From Microbacterium binotii (GTDB lineage Bacteria; Actinomycetota; Actinomycetes; Actinomycetales; Microbacteriaceae): a stretch of DNA of 64,000 bases. Below are positions 9,177 to 17,755 of the stretch, piece by piece. A model generated the notes under the pieces. It was not told the origin of the DNA and did no database searches. It worked only from the letters and a program-made list of their open reading frames with translations. Position 1 is the stretch's first letter; every line of letters starts with the position of its first letter. A program made the translations under genes and the position numbers. The DNA lies in NCBI RefSeq assembly GCF_021398715.1, contig NZ_CP090347.1:744001-808000 (forward strand), written 5' to 3'.

Positions 9177-10757
9177 ATGAGAAAGACGACCCGCTTCGTG
9201 CTGGCCACCGCATCCGCTGCGGTGCTGGCGATGACGACCGCGGCGCCCGCGATAGCGGATGCGGTGCCCGCAGGCCACGGTCACGGGCACGGCCACGACC
9301 ACAGCGAGACCCGCACGTTGGAGCGCTACGCGGCCGACACCTGGGCATCGCTGGTCGCGATGACCGATCCGGGCACCGGCTTGCCGTCGGACAACATCGA
9401 CGGCGCGCTGCAGGCGGCGGGCGCCTACACCTCGCCGACGAACATCGGCGGCTACCTGTGGTCGACGGTGACCGCCCGCGACATCGGGCTGATCGATCGG
9501 CGGGAGGCCCGCGAGCGGATGCGGGCGACCCTCGACACGCTCGATCGGCTGGAGCGCAACGTCGGCAGCGGCATGTTCTACAACTGGTACGACCCGGCGA
9601 CCGGCGCCAAACTGACGACCTGGCCCGACTCCGGCGACCCGGTCGAGCCGTTCCTGTCCACGGTCGACAACGGCTGGCTCGCCGCATCCCTGCGCATCGT
9701 GCGCGAGGCGGATCCGAGTCTGGCCCGCCAGGCGGATGCCCTGTACCGGTCGATGGACTTCGGCGCCTTCTTCGACCCGGCGGGCGCGGCAGGGCTGCCG
9801 GCCGGCACGAACCGCGGCGGGTTCTGGGACTCCCCGCCCACGGGCTGCAGCGTCGAAGCGCCCATGTACAACGGCTCGGGTGAGACCGCGTACTACACGT
9901 GTCATCACTACGACACGACGGTGAGCGAGAGCCGCATCGCGACCTATCTGGGCATCGCGAACGGGCAGATCCCGCCGACGGCGCTGTACGGCACGCATCG
10001 CACGATGCCGCCGGGTTGCGACTGGGCCTGGCAGGAGCAGCTGCCCACCGGCACCACGCGCACCTACTCGGGTTTCGACGTCTGGGAAGGCGTCTATTCC
10101 TACGACGGCATGAGCTTCGTGCCCAGCTGGGGCGGCAGCATGTTCGAGGCGCTCATGCCGGATCTGCTGATCCCCGAGACCGAGTGGGGGCAGAACTCGT
10201 GGGCGCTGAACCATCCGATCACGGTCGCGGTGCAGGAGCGGCACGGGGACGACGCCGGCTACGGCTACTGGGGCTTCTCGCCCGCCAGTGATCCGTTCGG
10301 CGGCTACGCCGAGTACGGCGTCGAGCTCGCGGGGATGCGCTCGGACGGCTACACCTCCGATCGCGAGAAGACCGACGTCGACGTCGACCGACCAGGCTGC
10401 TCGGTGGGCACCAACCCCGACCCGCAGTTCGGTGACGGCGTGGTGACCCCGCACGCGAGCTTCCTCGCGCTGCCCTACGATCGCGAGGGCGCCCTCGAGA
10501 ACCTCTCGCGCATCGAGGACGACCTCGGCGCGTACGGTCCCGGCGGCTTCTACGACGCGGTCGCGGTGCACAGCGGCACGATCGCCGAGCGCTATCTCTC
10601 GCTGGACCAGTCGATGATCATGGCCGCCATCGGCAACGAGCTGACCGGCGACAGCCTCAAGGACTACGTCGTGGACCGCGGCATGGAGAACAGGCTCCGC
10701 CCCGCGATGCAGGCGCAGGTGTTCAGCTCGAGCTGGGGCGATTCGGACGGTCGATGA
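9177..10757 (+). CDS. Secreted glucoamylase-like glycan hydrolase (COG5368-like)
   Basis: The 526-residue protein begins with a Sec signal peptide (MRKTTRFVLATASAAVLAMT, cleavage near AIADA). A histidine-rich stretch HGHGHGHDH follows, then an (alpha/alpha)-barrel-like enzyme. Hallmarks are TGLPSDNI, YTSPTNIGGYLWS, FYNWYDPATG, PSWGGSMFEALMP and GYGYWGFSPASDPFGGY. They resemble the glucoamylase-like family that includes GH144 beta-1,2-glucanases. The start ATG 9177 follows AGGAGA; ATG 9162 is an alternative. It lies 13 nt before a TetR gene and upstream of a sugar importer and a GH3 enzyme, so it probably cuts an extracellular glucan into importable oligosaccharides. The exact GH family and linkage are inferred, not proven. 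Confidence 0.75.
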   Translation: MRKTTRFVLATASAAVLAMTTAAPAIADAVPAGHGHGHGHDHSETRTLERYAADTWASLVAMTDPGTGLPSDNIDGALQAAGAYTSPTNIGGYLWSTVTARDIGLIDRREARERMRATLDTLDRLERNVGSGMFYNWYDPATGAKLTTWPDSGDPVEPFLSTVDNGWLAASLRIVREADPSLARQADALYRSMDFGAFFDPAGAAGLPAGTNRGGFWDSPPTGCSVEAPMYNGSGETAYYTCHHYDTTVSESRIATYLGIANGQIPPTALYGTHRTMPPGCDWAWQEQLPTGTTRTYSGFDVWEGVYSYDGMSFVPSWGGSMFEALMPDLLIPETEWGQNSWALNHPITVAVQERHGDDAGYGYWGFSPASDPFGGYAEYGVELAGMRSDGYTSDREKTDVDVDRPGCSVGTNPDPQFGDGVVTPHASFLALPYDREGALENLSRIEDDLGAYGPGGFYDAVAVHSGTIAERYLSLDQSMIMAAIGNELTGDSLKDYVVDRGMENRLRPAMQAQVFSSSWGDSDGR

Positions 10758-10770
10758 CGAGAGGGATGCG

Positions 10771-11421
10771 GTGAGCACACCCGATGAGCCGAACGGGGGG
10801 GAGGAGGCGGCGCAGGATGCTGCCTCCTCCCGCCCCCGCGGCAGGCGCGGCAGCTACGCGAAGGGGCTCGCGCGTCGCCAGCAGATCGTCGAGGAGGCCC
10901 TCGTCGTGTTCGCCCGCAGTGGGTTCGACGCGGGGTCCCTGCGGGCGATCGCCCGGGGCGTGGGGATGACCCCGGCGGGTCTGCTGCATCACTTCTCGAG
11001 CAAGGAGGAGCTCTTCGTCGAGGTTCTCCGCCAGCGCGACGAGCGCATCCGAGCGGCGGTCGGCGACCCCGCGGAGCACAGACTCATCGAACAGAGCGCG
11101 GATGTGGTCGCCTACAACCAGAGCGCTCCGCGCGGCCTCTCCGCGCTGTACACGACGGTGGCCGCGGATGCGATCGATCGCGCCCATCCCGCGCACGAGG
11201 AGTTCGTCGACCGCTACCGCGCCTCCGCCGCATCCGCCGAGCGCATCATCGCAGCGGGGCAAGCCGCAGGGGAGATTCGCGCCGACGTCGACCCCGCGCG
11301 CGCCGGCCGGCTGATCAGCGCCGTGATGGATGGTCTTCAGCAGCAGTTCCTCCTCGACGATGAGGTCGACATGATCGCTCTCTTCGACGAGTTCGTGCGC
11401 GGCTATCTCCGTCCGCTCTGA
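10771..11421 (+). CDS. TetR family transcriptional regulator
   Basis: The 216-residue protein has the N-terminal TetR helix-turn-helix: RQQIVEEALVVFARSGFDAG, SLRAIARGVGMTPAGLLHHF and SSKEELFVEVL, at about residues 30-85. A ligand-binding C-terminal helical domain follows. It starts with GTG 13 nt after the hydrolase gene, so it is in that operon, and is closed by a hairpin at 11424-11451. The recognition-helix segment AGLLHHF is nearly the same as AGLFHHF in the TetR at 41545-42192, which guards the second glycan locus. The ligand is unknown; a sugar is plausible from context. Confidence 0.88.
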   Translation: MSTPDEPNGGEEAAQDAASSRPRGRRGSYAKGLARRQQIVEEALVVFARSGFDAGSLRAIARGVGMTPAGLLHHFSSKEELFVEVLRQRDERIRAAVGDPAEHRLIEQSADVVAYNQSAPRGLSALYTTVAADAIDRAHPAHEEFVDRYRASAASAERIIAAGQAAGEIRADVDPARAGRLISAVMDGLQQQFLLDDEVDMIALFDEFVRGYLRPL

Positions 11422-11423
11422 GG

Positions 11424-11451
11424 CCCCCATCGACGCGTCCGTCGATGGGGG
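11424..11451 (+). terminator. Hairpin terminator after the TetR gene
   Basis: CCCCCATCGAC (11424-11434) pairs perfectly with GTCGATGGGGG (11441-11451) around a 6-nt loop, 2 nt after the TetR stop. It separates the hydrolase-TetR unit from the importer operon. There is no strong T tract. Confidence 0.7.
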
Positions 11452-11461
11452 TTGCAACAAT

Positions 11462-11473
11462 TTAAGCGCTTAA
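11462..11473 (+). promoter_or_regulatory. Candidate LacI-family operator upstream of the sugar importer
   Basis: TTAAGCGCTTAA is a perfect 12-nt palindrome with a central CG, the usual symmetry of LacI-family operators. It is 49 nt upstream of the binding-protein start, in a region otherwise lacking AT-rich palindromes. The obvious candidate regulator is the LacI gene at 16519-17661. Confidence 0.6.
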
Positions 11474-11521
11474 GTAACGTAGTCACGACGCCAACAGGTG
11501 TGTCTCGTTCAAGGAGGAACC

Positions 11522-12784
11522 ATGAAACATGTTCGGCTCGGCGCCGTCGCGCTGCTCGCCGTCGCCGCCCTCAGCCTGGCGGGATGCGGACGAGCGGACG
11601 ACGCGGGAACGGCGGCCCAGGAAGCGACGACCATCGGAAGCGAACCCGCCACGGGCAAGATCACGATGTGGGCGATGGGCACGGAGGGCGAGGCGCTTCC
11701 CGATTTCGTCAAGACGTTCGAAGAGGCAAACCCCGGGGTGGAGGTCGACGTCACGGCGATCCCCTGGGACTCCGCCTACAGCAAGTTCCAGACCGCGATC
11801 GCGAGCGGCAACACCCCCGACATCGCCATGATGGGCTCGACCTGGATGGCCGACTTCGCCGACGCCTTCCAGACGGTGCCCACCGATCTCGACACGTCCG
11901 GCGCCTTCGGTGGCGCGGTCGAGTCCAACAAGGTCGGAGACCGCGCGGCGGGCGTGCCGTGGTACGTCGACACGCGTGTGCTGTACTACCGCACCGACAT
12001 GGCCGAGCAGGCCGGTTGGACGAGCGCACCCACCACATGGGACGAGCTCAGCCAGATGGCCGCCGACATGAAGTCCAAGGCGGGGGCGGAGTACGGCATC
12101 CGGCTGCCCGCCGGCAACGACTCCTTCCAGGGGACGCTCTGGATGCCCTGGTCCAACGGTGCCTCCCTCGAGGACGGCTCGGCATGGACGCTCGACACCC
12201 CGGAGATGGTCGAGGCGTACGAGTACTACCAGAGCTTCTTCACGGACGGACTCGCCAACCCGTCGGCAGACCGTTCCTCGGGGGCGCAGGAGGCGGACTT
12301 CGTCGCCGGCCGCACCCCGATGCTCATCGACGGCCCCTTCATGATCGGCTCGCTCGAGAAGCTCGGCGGCGCGGACTTCTCCTCGAAGTTCACGACGGCC
12401 GTGCTCCCGACGAAAGAGTCCTCCACGTCGTTCAGCGGCGGCTCGAACCTCGTCGTGTTCGACGGCTCCGATAACGCGCACTCCGCATGGAAGCTCGCCC
12501 AGTGGCTGAGCGAGCCCGAGACGCAGGCGCGCTGGTACGACCAGACCGGTGACCTTCCCGCTGTCCAGGCGGCGTGGCAGGACGACGCGCTCGCCTCGCA
12601 GCCCACGCTCGCAGCCTTCGGTACGCAGCTCGAGACCGCGAAGTCCGTCCCGGCGACGACGACCTGGGTGAAGGTGGCTGCGGCCGGAGACGCCGTGCTC
12701 GAGAAGGTGCGTCTGGGGACCATGAGCCCGGCCGATGCAATGAAGGAGCTTCAGAGCAAGGCCGACGCCGTGGGGCTGGGCTGA
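11522..12784 (+). CDS. Sugar ABC transporter substrate-binding lipoprotein (family 1)
   Basis: The 420-residue protein has a lipoprotein signal (lipobox L-A-G-C at about residues 19-22) and a mature family-1 solute-binding fold. Features include GKITMWAMGTEGEALP, FVKTFEEANPGVEVDV, ASGNTPDIAMMGSTW and PWYVDTRVLYYRTDMAEQAG, typical of maltose/oligosaccharide binders. ATG 11522 follows a strong AAGGAGGAA site. It is the first gene of a binding protein-permease-permease-GH3-LacI unit. It should capture an oligosaccharide outside the membrane and hand it to the two permeases below. No ATPase gene is in the unit, so a shared MsiK-type ATPase elsewhere is expected. Confidence 0.92.
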   Translation: MKHVRLGAVALLAVAALSLAGCGRADDAGTAAQEATTIGSEPATGKITMWAMGTEGEALPDFVKTFEEANPGVEVDVTAIPWDSAYSKFQTAIASGNTPDIAMMGSTWMADFADAFQTVPTDLDTSGAFGGAVESNKVGDRAAGVPWYVDTRVLYYRTDMAEQAGWTSAPTTWDELSQMAADMKSKAGAEYGIRLPAGNDSFQGTLWMPWSNGASLEDGSAWTLDTPEMVEAYEYYQSFFTDGLANPSADRSSGAQEADFVAGRTPMLIDGPFMIGSLEKLGGADFSSKFTTAVLPTKESSTSFSGGSNLVVFDGSDNAHSAWKLAQWLSEPETQARWYDQTGDLPAVQAAWQDDALASQPTLAAFGTQLETAKSVPATTTWVKVAAAGDAVLEKVRLGTMSPADAMKELQSKADAVGLG

Positions 12785-12788
12785 TCCC

Positions 12789-13739
12789 ATGACGCAGACA
12801 TCACTGGCCGCGACCGGAGCGGCGCTGGCCGGCTCCGGTCGCGCCGGCGGTGGCCGCCGCTCGAGCCGTCGCCGGCGTCAGGGCCTGATCGCGTGGGGCT
12901 TCGCGCTCCCGTTCGTCCTGGTCTTCGCCGCCTTCATGGTCGTGCCGATCGTCGGCTCCTTCGCGATGTCGTTCACCGACTTCCGCGCGCAGGACATCCG
13001 CTCGCCCTTCGCGGTCAACTTCGTCGGCCTCGACCAGTACCTGGCCGTGCTGGGAGACCCGACCTTCCTCAAGTCGGCGGGCGTCACCGCGACCTTCGTC
13101 GTGATCGGCATCCCGGTGACGATGGCCGTGGCGCTCGCTCTGGCCCTGGCGCTGAACTCCGGCGGTGGCCGGATCGTCGCCTTCCTCCGGGTGGGCTTCT
13201 ACGCGCCGGTGGTCACGAGCATCGTCGCCGTCTCGGTGGTGTGGCGGTACATCCTGCAGCCGGAGGGCCTGCTGAACGCGGCGCTCGCCGTCGTCGGCAT
13301 CCAGGGCCCCGACTGGCTCAACGACACGACCTGGGCGCTGCCCTCGCTCATCGCGATGGCGGTCTGGCGCAATGTCGGAACGCTCATGGTGATCTTCCTC
13401 GCGGGGCTCCAGGCGATCCCGACGGACGTCAAGGAGGCGGCCGTCATGGACGGTGCCTCCGCCTGGCGCCGCCTCACCGCGATCACCCTGCCACTGCTGC
13501 GTCCGACGCTGCTGCTGGGCGCCGTTCTCATCTCGGTCGGCTTCCTGCAGTTCTTCGAGGAGGCCTTCGTGATGACGCAGGGCGGACCGCTGGACTCGAC
13601 CCTGTCGGTCGCCTACTACACGTTCAAGCAGTTCGGCTTCGGCGAGTACGGCACCGCATCCGCCGCGAGCTACATCCTGTTCCTCGCGATCGCGCTCGTG
13701 AGCCTCGTGCAGTTCCGGCTGCTGCGCTCGAAGGATTGA
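12789..13739 (+). CDS. Sugar ABC transporter permease (MalF/UgpA type)
   Basis: The 316-residue membrane protein has about six hydrophobic helices after a basic N-terminus (RRSSRRRRQ). The ABC-permease EAA loop reads VKEAAVMDGASAWRRLTAIT and interacts with the ATPase. It starts 4 nt after the binding-protein stop and is followed 11 nt later by the second permease. Together they form the heterodimeric channel for the oligosaccharide. Confidence 0.92.
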   Translation: MTQTSLAATGAALAGSGRAGGGRRSSRRRRQGLIAWGFALPFVLVFAAFMVVPIVGSFAMSFTDFRAQDIRSPFAVNFVGLDQYLAVLGDPTFLKSAGVTATFVVIGIPVTMAVALALALALNSGGGRIVAFLRVGFYAPVVTSIVAVSVVWRYILQPEGLLNAALAVVGIQGPDWLNDTTWALPSLIAMAVWRNVGTLMVIFLAGLQAIPTDVKEAAVMDGASAWRRLTAITLPLLRPTLLLGAVLISVGFLQFFEEAFVMTQGGPLDSTLSVAYYTFKQFGFGEYGTASAASYILFLAIALVSLVQFRLLRSKD

Positions 13740-13750
13740 AGGAGGAGATC

Positions 13751-14605
13751 ATGACCTCGACGACGATGGCCTCCCGCCGCGCTCGCCGCGCGCTCACCGG
13801 CCGTGCCCTCACCTACACCGTGCTGGTCGCGGGTCTCATCGTGTGGGTCCTCCCGTTCGTCTGGATGCTGCTCGGCTCCGTCAAGACGCAGAGCGAGATC
13901 CTGCAGCGCCCGCCGACCTGGTTCCCGCAGCAGATCACGTGGGAGAACTTCGCACAGTGGTTCGGGCCGCTCGACATCGGCCGGTTCTTCACGAACAGCA
14001 TCGTCGTGGCGCTGTTGACCGTGCTCGGCAACCTCGTCTTCTGCTCGATGGTCGGCTACGCGCTGGCGAAGATGGACTTCCCCGGCAAGAAGGTGCTGTT
14101 CGCCGTCGTGCTGATCACACTCATGGTGCCGGGCATCGTGACCTTCGTGCCGCTGTTCGTGATGGTCTCCTCGTTCGGGCTCACCAGCAGCTACGCCGCG
14201 CTGATCCTGCCGTTCGTCACGACCCCGTTGGGCGTGTTCCTCATGCGTCAGTTCATGCTGGGCATTCCCGACGAGCTCCTCGAGGCGGCGCGCATCGACG
14301 GTGCGGGAGAGCTGCGCATCTTCGCCCGCGTCGTGATGCCGCTGTGCGGGCCGCCGCTGGCGACGCTCGGCATCCTCACCTTCCTCGCGTCCTGGAACAA
14401 CTTCCTGTGGCCGCTCGTGGCCGCCCAGAGCGAGGACATGTACACCCTTCCCGTCGCCATCTCCCTCTACGCGACGGGGCAGAACGCGACCGACTACGGC
14501 CTGCTGCTCGCGGGCTCCGTGCTGGTGATCGCCCCGATCATCCTCCTGTTCGTGTTCCTGCAGCGCTACTTCATCCAGGGCGTCGCGACGACGGGACTCA
14601 AGTGA
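13751..14605 (+). CDS. Sugar ABC transporter permease (MalG/UgpE type)
   Basis: The 284-residue protein has six predicted membrane helices. The EAA motif reads LLEAARIDGAGELRIFARVVMP, followed by the LASWNNFLWPL segment usual for MalG-like subunits. ATG 13751 has GGAGGAG 4-5 nt upstream. It pairs with the MalF-type permease just before it. Its stop overlaps a possible GTG start (14602) of the GH3 gene. Confidence 0.92.
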   Translation: MTSTTMASRRARRALTGRALTYTVLVAGLIVWVLPFVWMLLGSVKTQSEILQRPPTWFPQQITWENFAQWFGPLDIGRFFTNSIVVALLTVLGNLVFCSMVGYALAKMDFPGKKVLFAVVLITLMVPGIVTFVPLFVMVSSFGLTSSYAALILPFVTTPLGVFLMRQFMLGIPDELLEAARIDGAGELRIFARVVMPLCGPPLATLGILTFLASWNNFLWPLVAAQSEDMYTLPVAISLYATGQNATDYGLLLAGSVLVIAPIILLFVFLQRYFIQGVATTGLK

Positions 14606-14637
14606 GCACCGTCGACACGCACCCCAGAAAGGCCCCC

Positions 14638-16482
14638 ATGTCCGCGACCTTCTCGACCGCCCCCGACGGCACCCGCTACCGCGACCTGAACGGCAACGGC
14701 GTGATGGATCCGTACGAGGATCCGCGCCTGACGCCCGAAGAGCGCGCGGAAGACCTGCTGGGGCGACTGAGTCTCGAGGAGAAGTGCGGACTCATGTTCC
14801 AGACGGTCATCGAGGTCGGCGAGGACGGCGAGCTCCTCGAGCAACCGGGACGCATCTCCAAGTCGCCCACCACGACCGTCGTGCGCGACAAGCACATGAA
14901 CCACTTCAACGTGCACGCCATCCGCACCGCACGGCAGGCGGCCACGTGGAACAACGCCCTCCAAGCGCTCGCGGAGGAGACGCCCCACGGGATCCCCGTG
15001 ACGATCAGCACCGATCCGCGCCACGCATTCGTGGAGAACACGGGGGTGGCCTTCTCCGCCGGCCCGTTCTCGCAATGGCCGGAGGGGCTCGGCCTCGCCG
15101 CCATCGACGACGTCGAGACGGTGCGCGCCTTCGCCGACATCGCACGGCAGGAGTACGTGGCCGTCGGCATCCGCGCCGCCCTGCATCCGCAGATCGATCT
15201 CGCGACCGAGCCGCGATGGGGGCGTCAGGCGCAGACGCTGGGTCAGGACGCGCAGCGCGTCGCCGAGTTCACCGCCGCCTACCTGCAGGGCTTCCAGGGC
15301 GATCGGCTGGGACCGGACAGCGTCGCCTGCACGACCAAGCACTTCCCGGGAGGTGGCCCGCAGAAGGACGGCGAGGACGCCCACTTCCCGTACGGCCGTG
15401 AGCAGGTCTACCCGGGCGGCATGTTCGACTACCACCTCGAGCCGTTCCGCGAGGCGATCCGACGCGGGACGGCGGGGATGATGCCGTACTACGGGATGCC
15501 GGTGGGCCTCGAGCGCGGCGGAGAGCCGATCGAGGAGGTCGGATTCGGCTACAACCGCCAGATCGTCACCGATCTGCTGCGCGACGAGCTCGGCTACGAC
15601 GGCGTCGTCGTGACCGACTGGGAGCTCGTGAACGACAACCACGTCGGCGACCAGGTGCTGCCGGCCCGGGCGTGGGGGGTCGAGACGCTCACCCCCGTCG
15701 AGCGGATGGCGAAGATCCTGGATGCGGGCGCCGACCAGTTCGGCGGTGAGGAGTGCGTCGAACTCCTGCTGGAGCTCGTGCGCTCGGGTCGCGTGAGCGA
15801 GCAGCGCATCGACGAGTCGGCGCGGCGCCTGCTCCGGGTCAAGTTCGCCCTCGGCCTGTTCGACGACCCCTACGTCGACGTGGACGCGGCTGAACGGATC
15901 GTCGGCAACGCGGACTTCCGCGCCGCCGGCGAGCGGGCACAGTCGCGCTCGCTGACCGTGCTGCTCAACCGAGCGGGAGACGCCGGACCCACGTTGCCCC
16001 TCGCTCCCGTGGGGGCGCTCTACGTCGAGGGGTTCGCCGAATCCGACGTCGCCGAACTCGGTCCGACCGTCGCCGATCCGGCATCCGCCGATCTCGCGAT
16101 CGTTCGGATCAAGGCTCCGTTCGATGCGCGCGACGACCTCTTCCTGGAGGCGTGGTTCCACCAGGGCTCGCTCGACTTCCCGCCCGGCCTCGTCTACCGC
16201 CTCCAGCAGATCGCGCGCCGGTGCCCGCTGGTCCTCGTGGTCACGATCGACCGCCCCGCGATCCTCACCCCGTTCGTGGCGGATGCGGCGGCCATCGTCG
16301 TCGACTACGGCAGCTCCCCCCGCGCGGTGATCGAGGCCCTGAGCGGTCGGGTGCGGCCCGAGGGGCGGCTGCCCGTGGAACTGCCGCGCTCGATGGCCGC
16401 CGTGCGTGCCTCGAGGGAGGATGTACCGTCGGATACCGGGGATCCGCTGTTCCCGGTGCGTCACGGGCTGCGACTCGCCTAG
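14638..16482 (+). CDS. Glycoside hydrolase family 3 (beta-glucosidase-like), cytosolic
   Basis: The 614-residue enzyme has the GH3 TIM-barrel domain with the family landmarks TKHFPGGGPQKDGED and GVVVTDWELVND; Asp327 is the expected nucleophile. A C-terminal alpha/beta sandwich domain follows. There is no signal peptide, so it should act on imported oligosaccharides, likely releasing glucose from beta-glucosides. The N-terminus has an EF-hand-like DLNGNGVMDPYEDP segment, common in a GH3 subgroup. ATG 14638 is preceded by AGAAAGG; an in-frame GTG at 14602 overlapping the permease stop (GTGA) is an alternative that would add 12 residues. Confidence 0.88.
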   Translation: MSATFSTAPDGTRYRDLNGNGVMDPYEDPRLTPEERAEDLLGRLSLEEKCGLMFQTVIEVGEDGELLEQPGRISKSPTTTVVRDKHMNHFNVHAIRTARQAATWNNALQALAEETPHGIPVTISTDPRHAFVENTGVAFSAGPFSQWPEGLGLAAIDDVETVRAFADIARQEYVAVGIRAALHPQIDLATEPRWGRQAQTLGQDAQRVAEFTAAYLQGFQGDRLGPDSVACTTKHFPGGGPQKDGEDAHFPYGREQVYPGGMFDYHLEPFREAIRRGTAGMMPYYGMPVGLERGGEPIEEVGFGYNRQIVTDLLRDELGYDGVVVTDWELVNDNHVGDQVLPARAWGVETLTPVERMAKILDAGADQFGGEECVELLLELVRSGRVSEQRIDESARRLLRVKFALGLFDDPYVDVDAAERIVGNADFRAAGERAQSRSLTVLLNRAGDAGPTLPLAPVGALYVEGFAESDVAELGPTVADPASADLAIVRIKAPFDARDDLFLEAWFHQGSLDFPPGLVYRLQQIARRCPLVLVVTIDRPAILTPFVADAAAIVVDYGSSPRAVIEALSGRVRPEGRLPVELPRSMAAVRASREDVPSDTGDPLFPVRHGLRLA

Positions 16483-16518
16483 GGCACACGGCCTGTCGCA
16501 GGGAAGGATGTCACACGC

Positions 16519-17661
16519 GTGAGTGAACGCCCGCGGACGCGCCGCACGACCGTCTACGACGTCGCCCAGGAGGCGGGCGTGTCCATCGCCTCCGTCTCGT
16601 TCGCGTTCCGCCGCCCCGAGCAGCTCAGCGAGGCGACGCGCGAGCGCGTGCTGGAGGCCGCGCGGCGACTCGGCTACGCCCCGAGCGCGTCGGCGCGAGG
16701 GCTCGCGCGCGGGCGCACCGGCATCCTGGGCCTGCACGCGTTCGACCTGATGCTCGAGCGCGCCCACGAGCCGGAGGCTCGGGTGCGGGCGCTGCGCGAT
16801 CTGCACAGCCCCGACCTCGAGGGGCCGCGTATCATCCCGTGGGCCGAGACCGACGACGAGCTGCTGGCCGATCCGCGGGCCTTCCCGCTCTACGTCGACG
16901 AGGTCCAGCGCGGATTCGCCCTCGAATGCTGGGTGATGGGCAGACCCGTGATGCTCAGCAGCGGCTCCGACAGCGATGTGTCGGTGGCGGACACGGCGGG
17001 GCGCGTGGACGGGCTCGCGATCTTCCCGTCGGAGGGATCGGCGGCGGTGCTGTCGAGGTTCTCCTCGTCGATACCCATCGTGCTCTTCTCCGCAGCGCCC
17101 GCTGCCGACGGGCATCATCGCGTGCGCGTCGACAACACGCAGGGGATGCGCGAGATGATGACGCACCTGCTCACGGTGCACGGCGTGCGCTCGTTCGCGT
17201 TCGTCGGACGGTTGGACTCCTGGGACGGCGAGGAACGGTTCGCCCAGTACCGGGAGAGTCTCCTCCGGGCGGGGATCGCCCCGGAGGACGAGCCGGTTGA
17301 CGCGACCGTGCGCGGGCCCGATCGGATGGCCGAGCATCTGCACGCGCTCGCCGCGGCGGGGCGGATGCCGCGCGCTCTCGTGTGCTCGACCGATCAGAAC
17401 GCGCTGGCGGCCATGGACGTGGTGCGCGAGCTGGGCTTCCGCGTTCCTGACGACGTCATCGTCACCGGGTTTGACGGGATCCTCGCCGGGCGCCTGAACA
17501 CGCCGGCGCTCACCACCGTGCGTCAGCCGATGGAGGCGATGGGGAGAGCGGCCGCCCGCATCCTCGCGGGTACGGCCGGGCCGCTTCCGGAGGACGGTTC
17601 GCCCTTCGAAGCGGTCTTCGCTCCGGCTCTCGTCGTGCGCGCCAGCTGCGGCTGCGGCTGA
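16519..17661 (+). CDS. LacI family transcriptional regulator of the glycan importer locus
   Basis: The 380-residue protein has an N-terminal LacI helix-turn-helix: TTVYDVAQEAGVSIASVSFA, then a hinge with LGYAPSASARGLARG. A periplasmic-binding-protein-like effector domain follows, with GVRSFAFVG and a C-terminal TTVRQPMEAMGRAAARIL segment. It starts with GTG 36 nt after the GH3 gene and is the last gene of the importer operon, so it is probably a local, sugar-responsive repressor acting at the TTAAGCGCTTAA palindrome. Confidence 0.9.
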   Translation: MSERPRTRRTTVYDVAQEAGVSIASVSFAFRRPEQLSEATRERVLEAARRLGYAPSASARGLARGRTGILGLHAFDLMLERAHEPEARVRALRDLHSPDLEGPRIIPWAETDDELLADPRAFPLYVDEVQRGFALECWVMGRPVMLSSGSDSDVSVADTAGRVDGLAIFPSEGSAAVLSRFSSSIPIVLFSAAPAADGHHRVRVDNTQGMREMMTHLLTVHGVRSFAFVGRLDSWDGEERFAQYRESLLRAGIAPEDEPVDATVRGPDRMAEHLHALAAAGRMPRALVCSTDQNALAAMDVVRELGFRVPDDVIVTGFDGILAGRLNTPALTTVRQPMEAMGRAAARILAGTAGPLPEDGSPFEAVFAPALVVRASCGCG

Positions 17662-17663
17662 GC

Positions 17664-17738
17664 AGCCCGCCGAGCGAGCACCCGTTCGCCGGGTGAGCAT
17701 GCAATGGGCTGCTCTCTGGATGAACGGATGCTCGTTCG
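17664..17738 (+). repeat. Intergenic palindrome, family B copy 2 (diverged)
   Basis: It shares the core GGTGAGCATGCAATGGG and the following TGCTCTCT with copy 1, and has arms GAGCACCCGTTCGCC (17676-17690) and GAACGGATGCTC (17722-17733). The arms no longer pair perfectly. It lies between the 3' ends of convergent genes (lacI on plus, pucR on minus). Confidence 0.7.
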
Positions 17739-17755
17739 CGCAGGGATGCGGTCGG

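Noticed and set aside
8996..17738. A CRISPR array formed by the repeated GAGCATGCAATGGG elements
   Set aside because: There are only two copies about 8.6 kb apart, with internal dyad symmetry and no regular spacers or cas genes.
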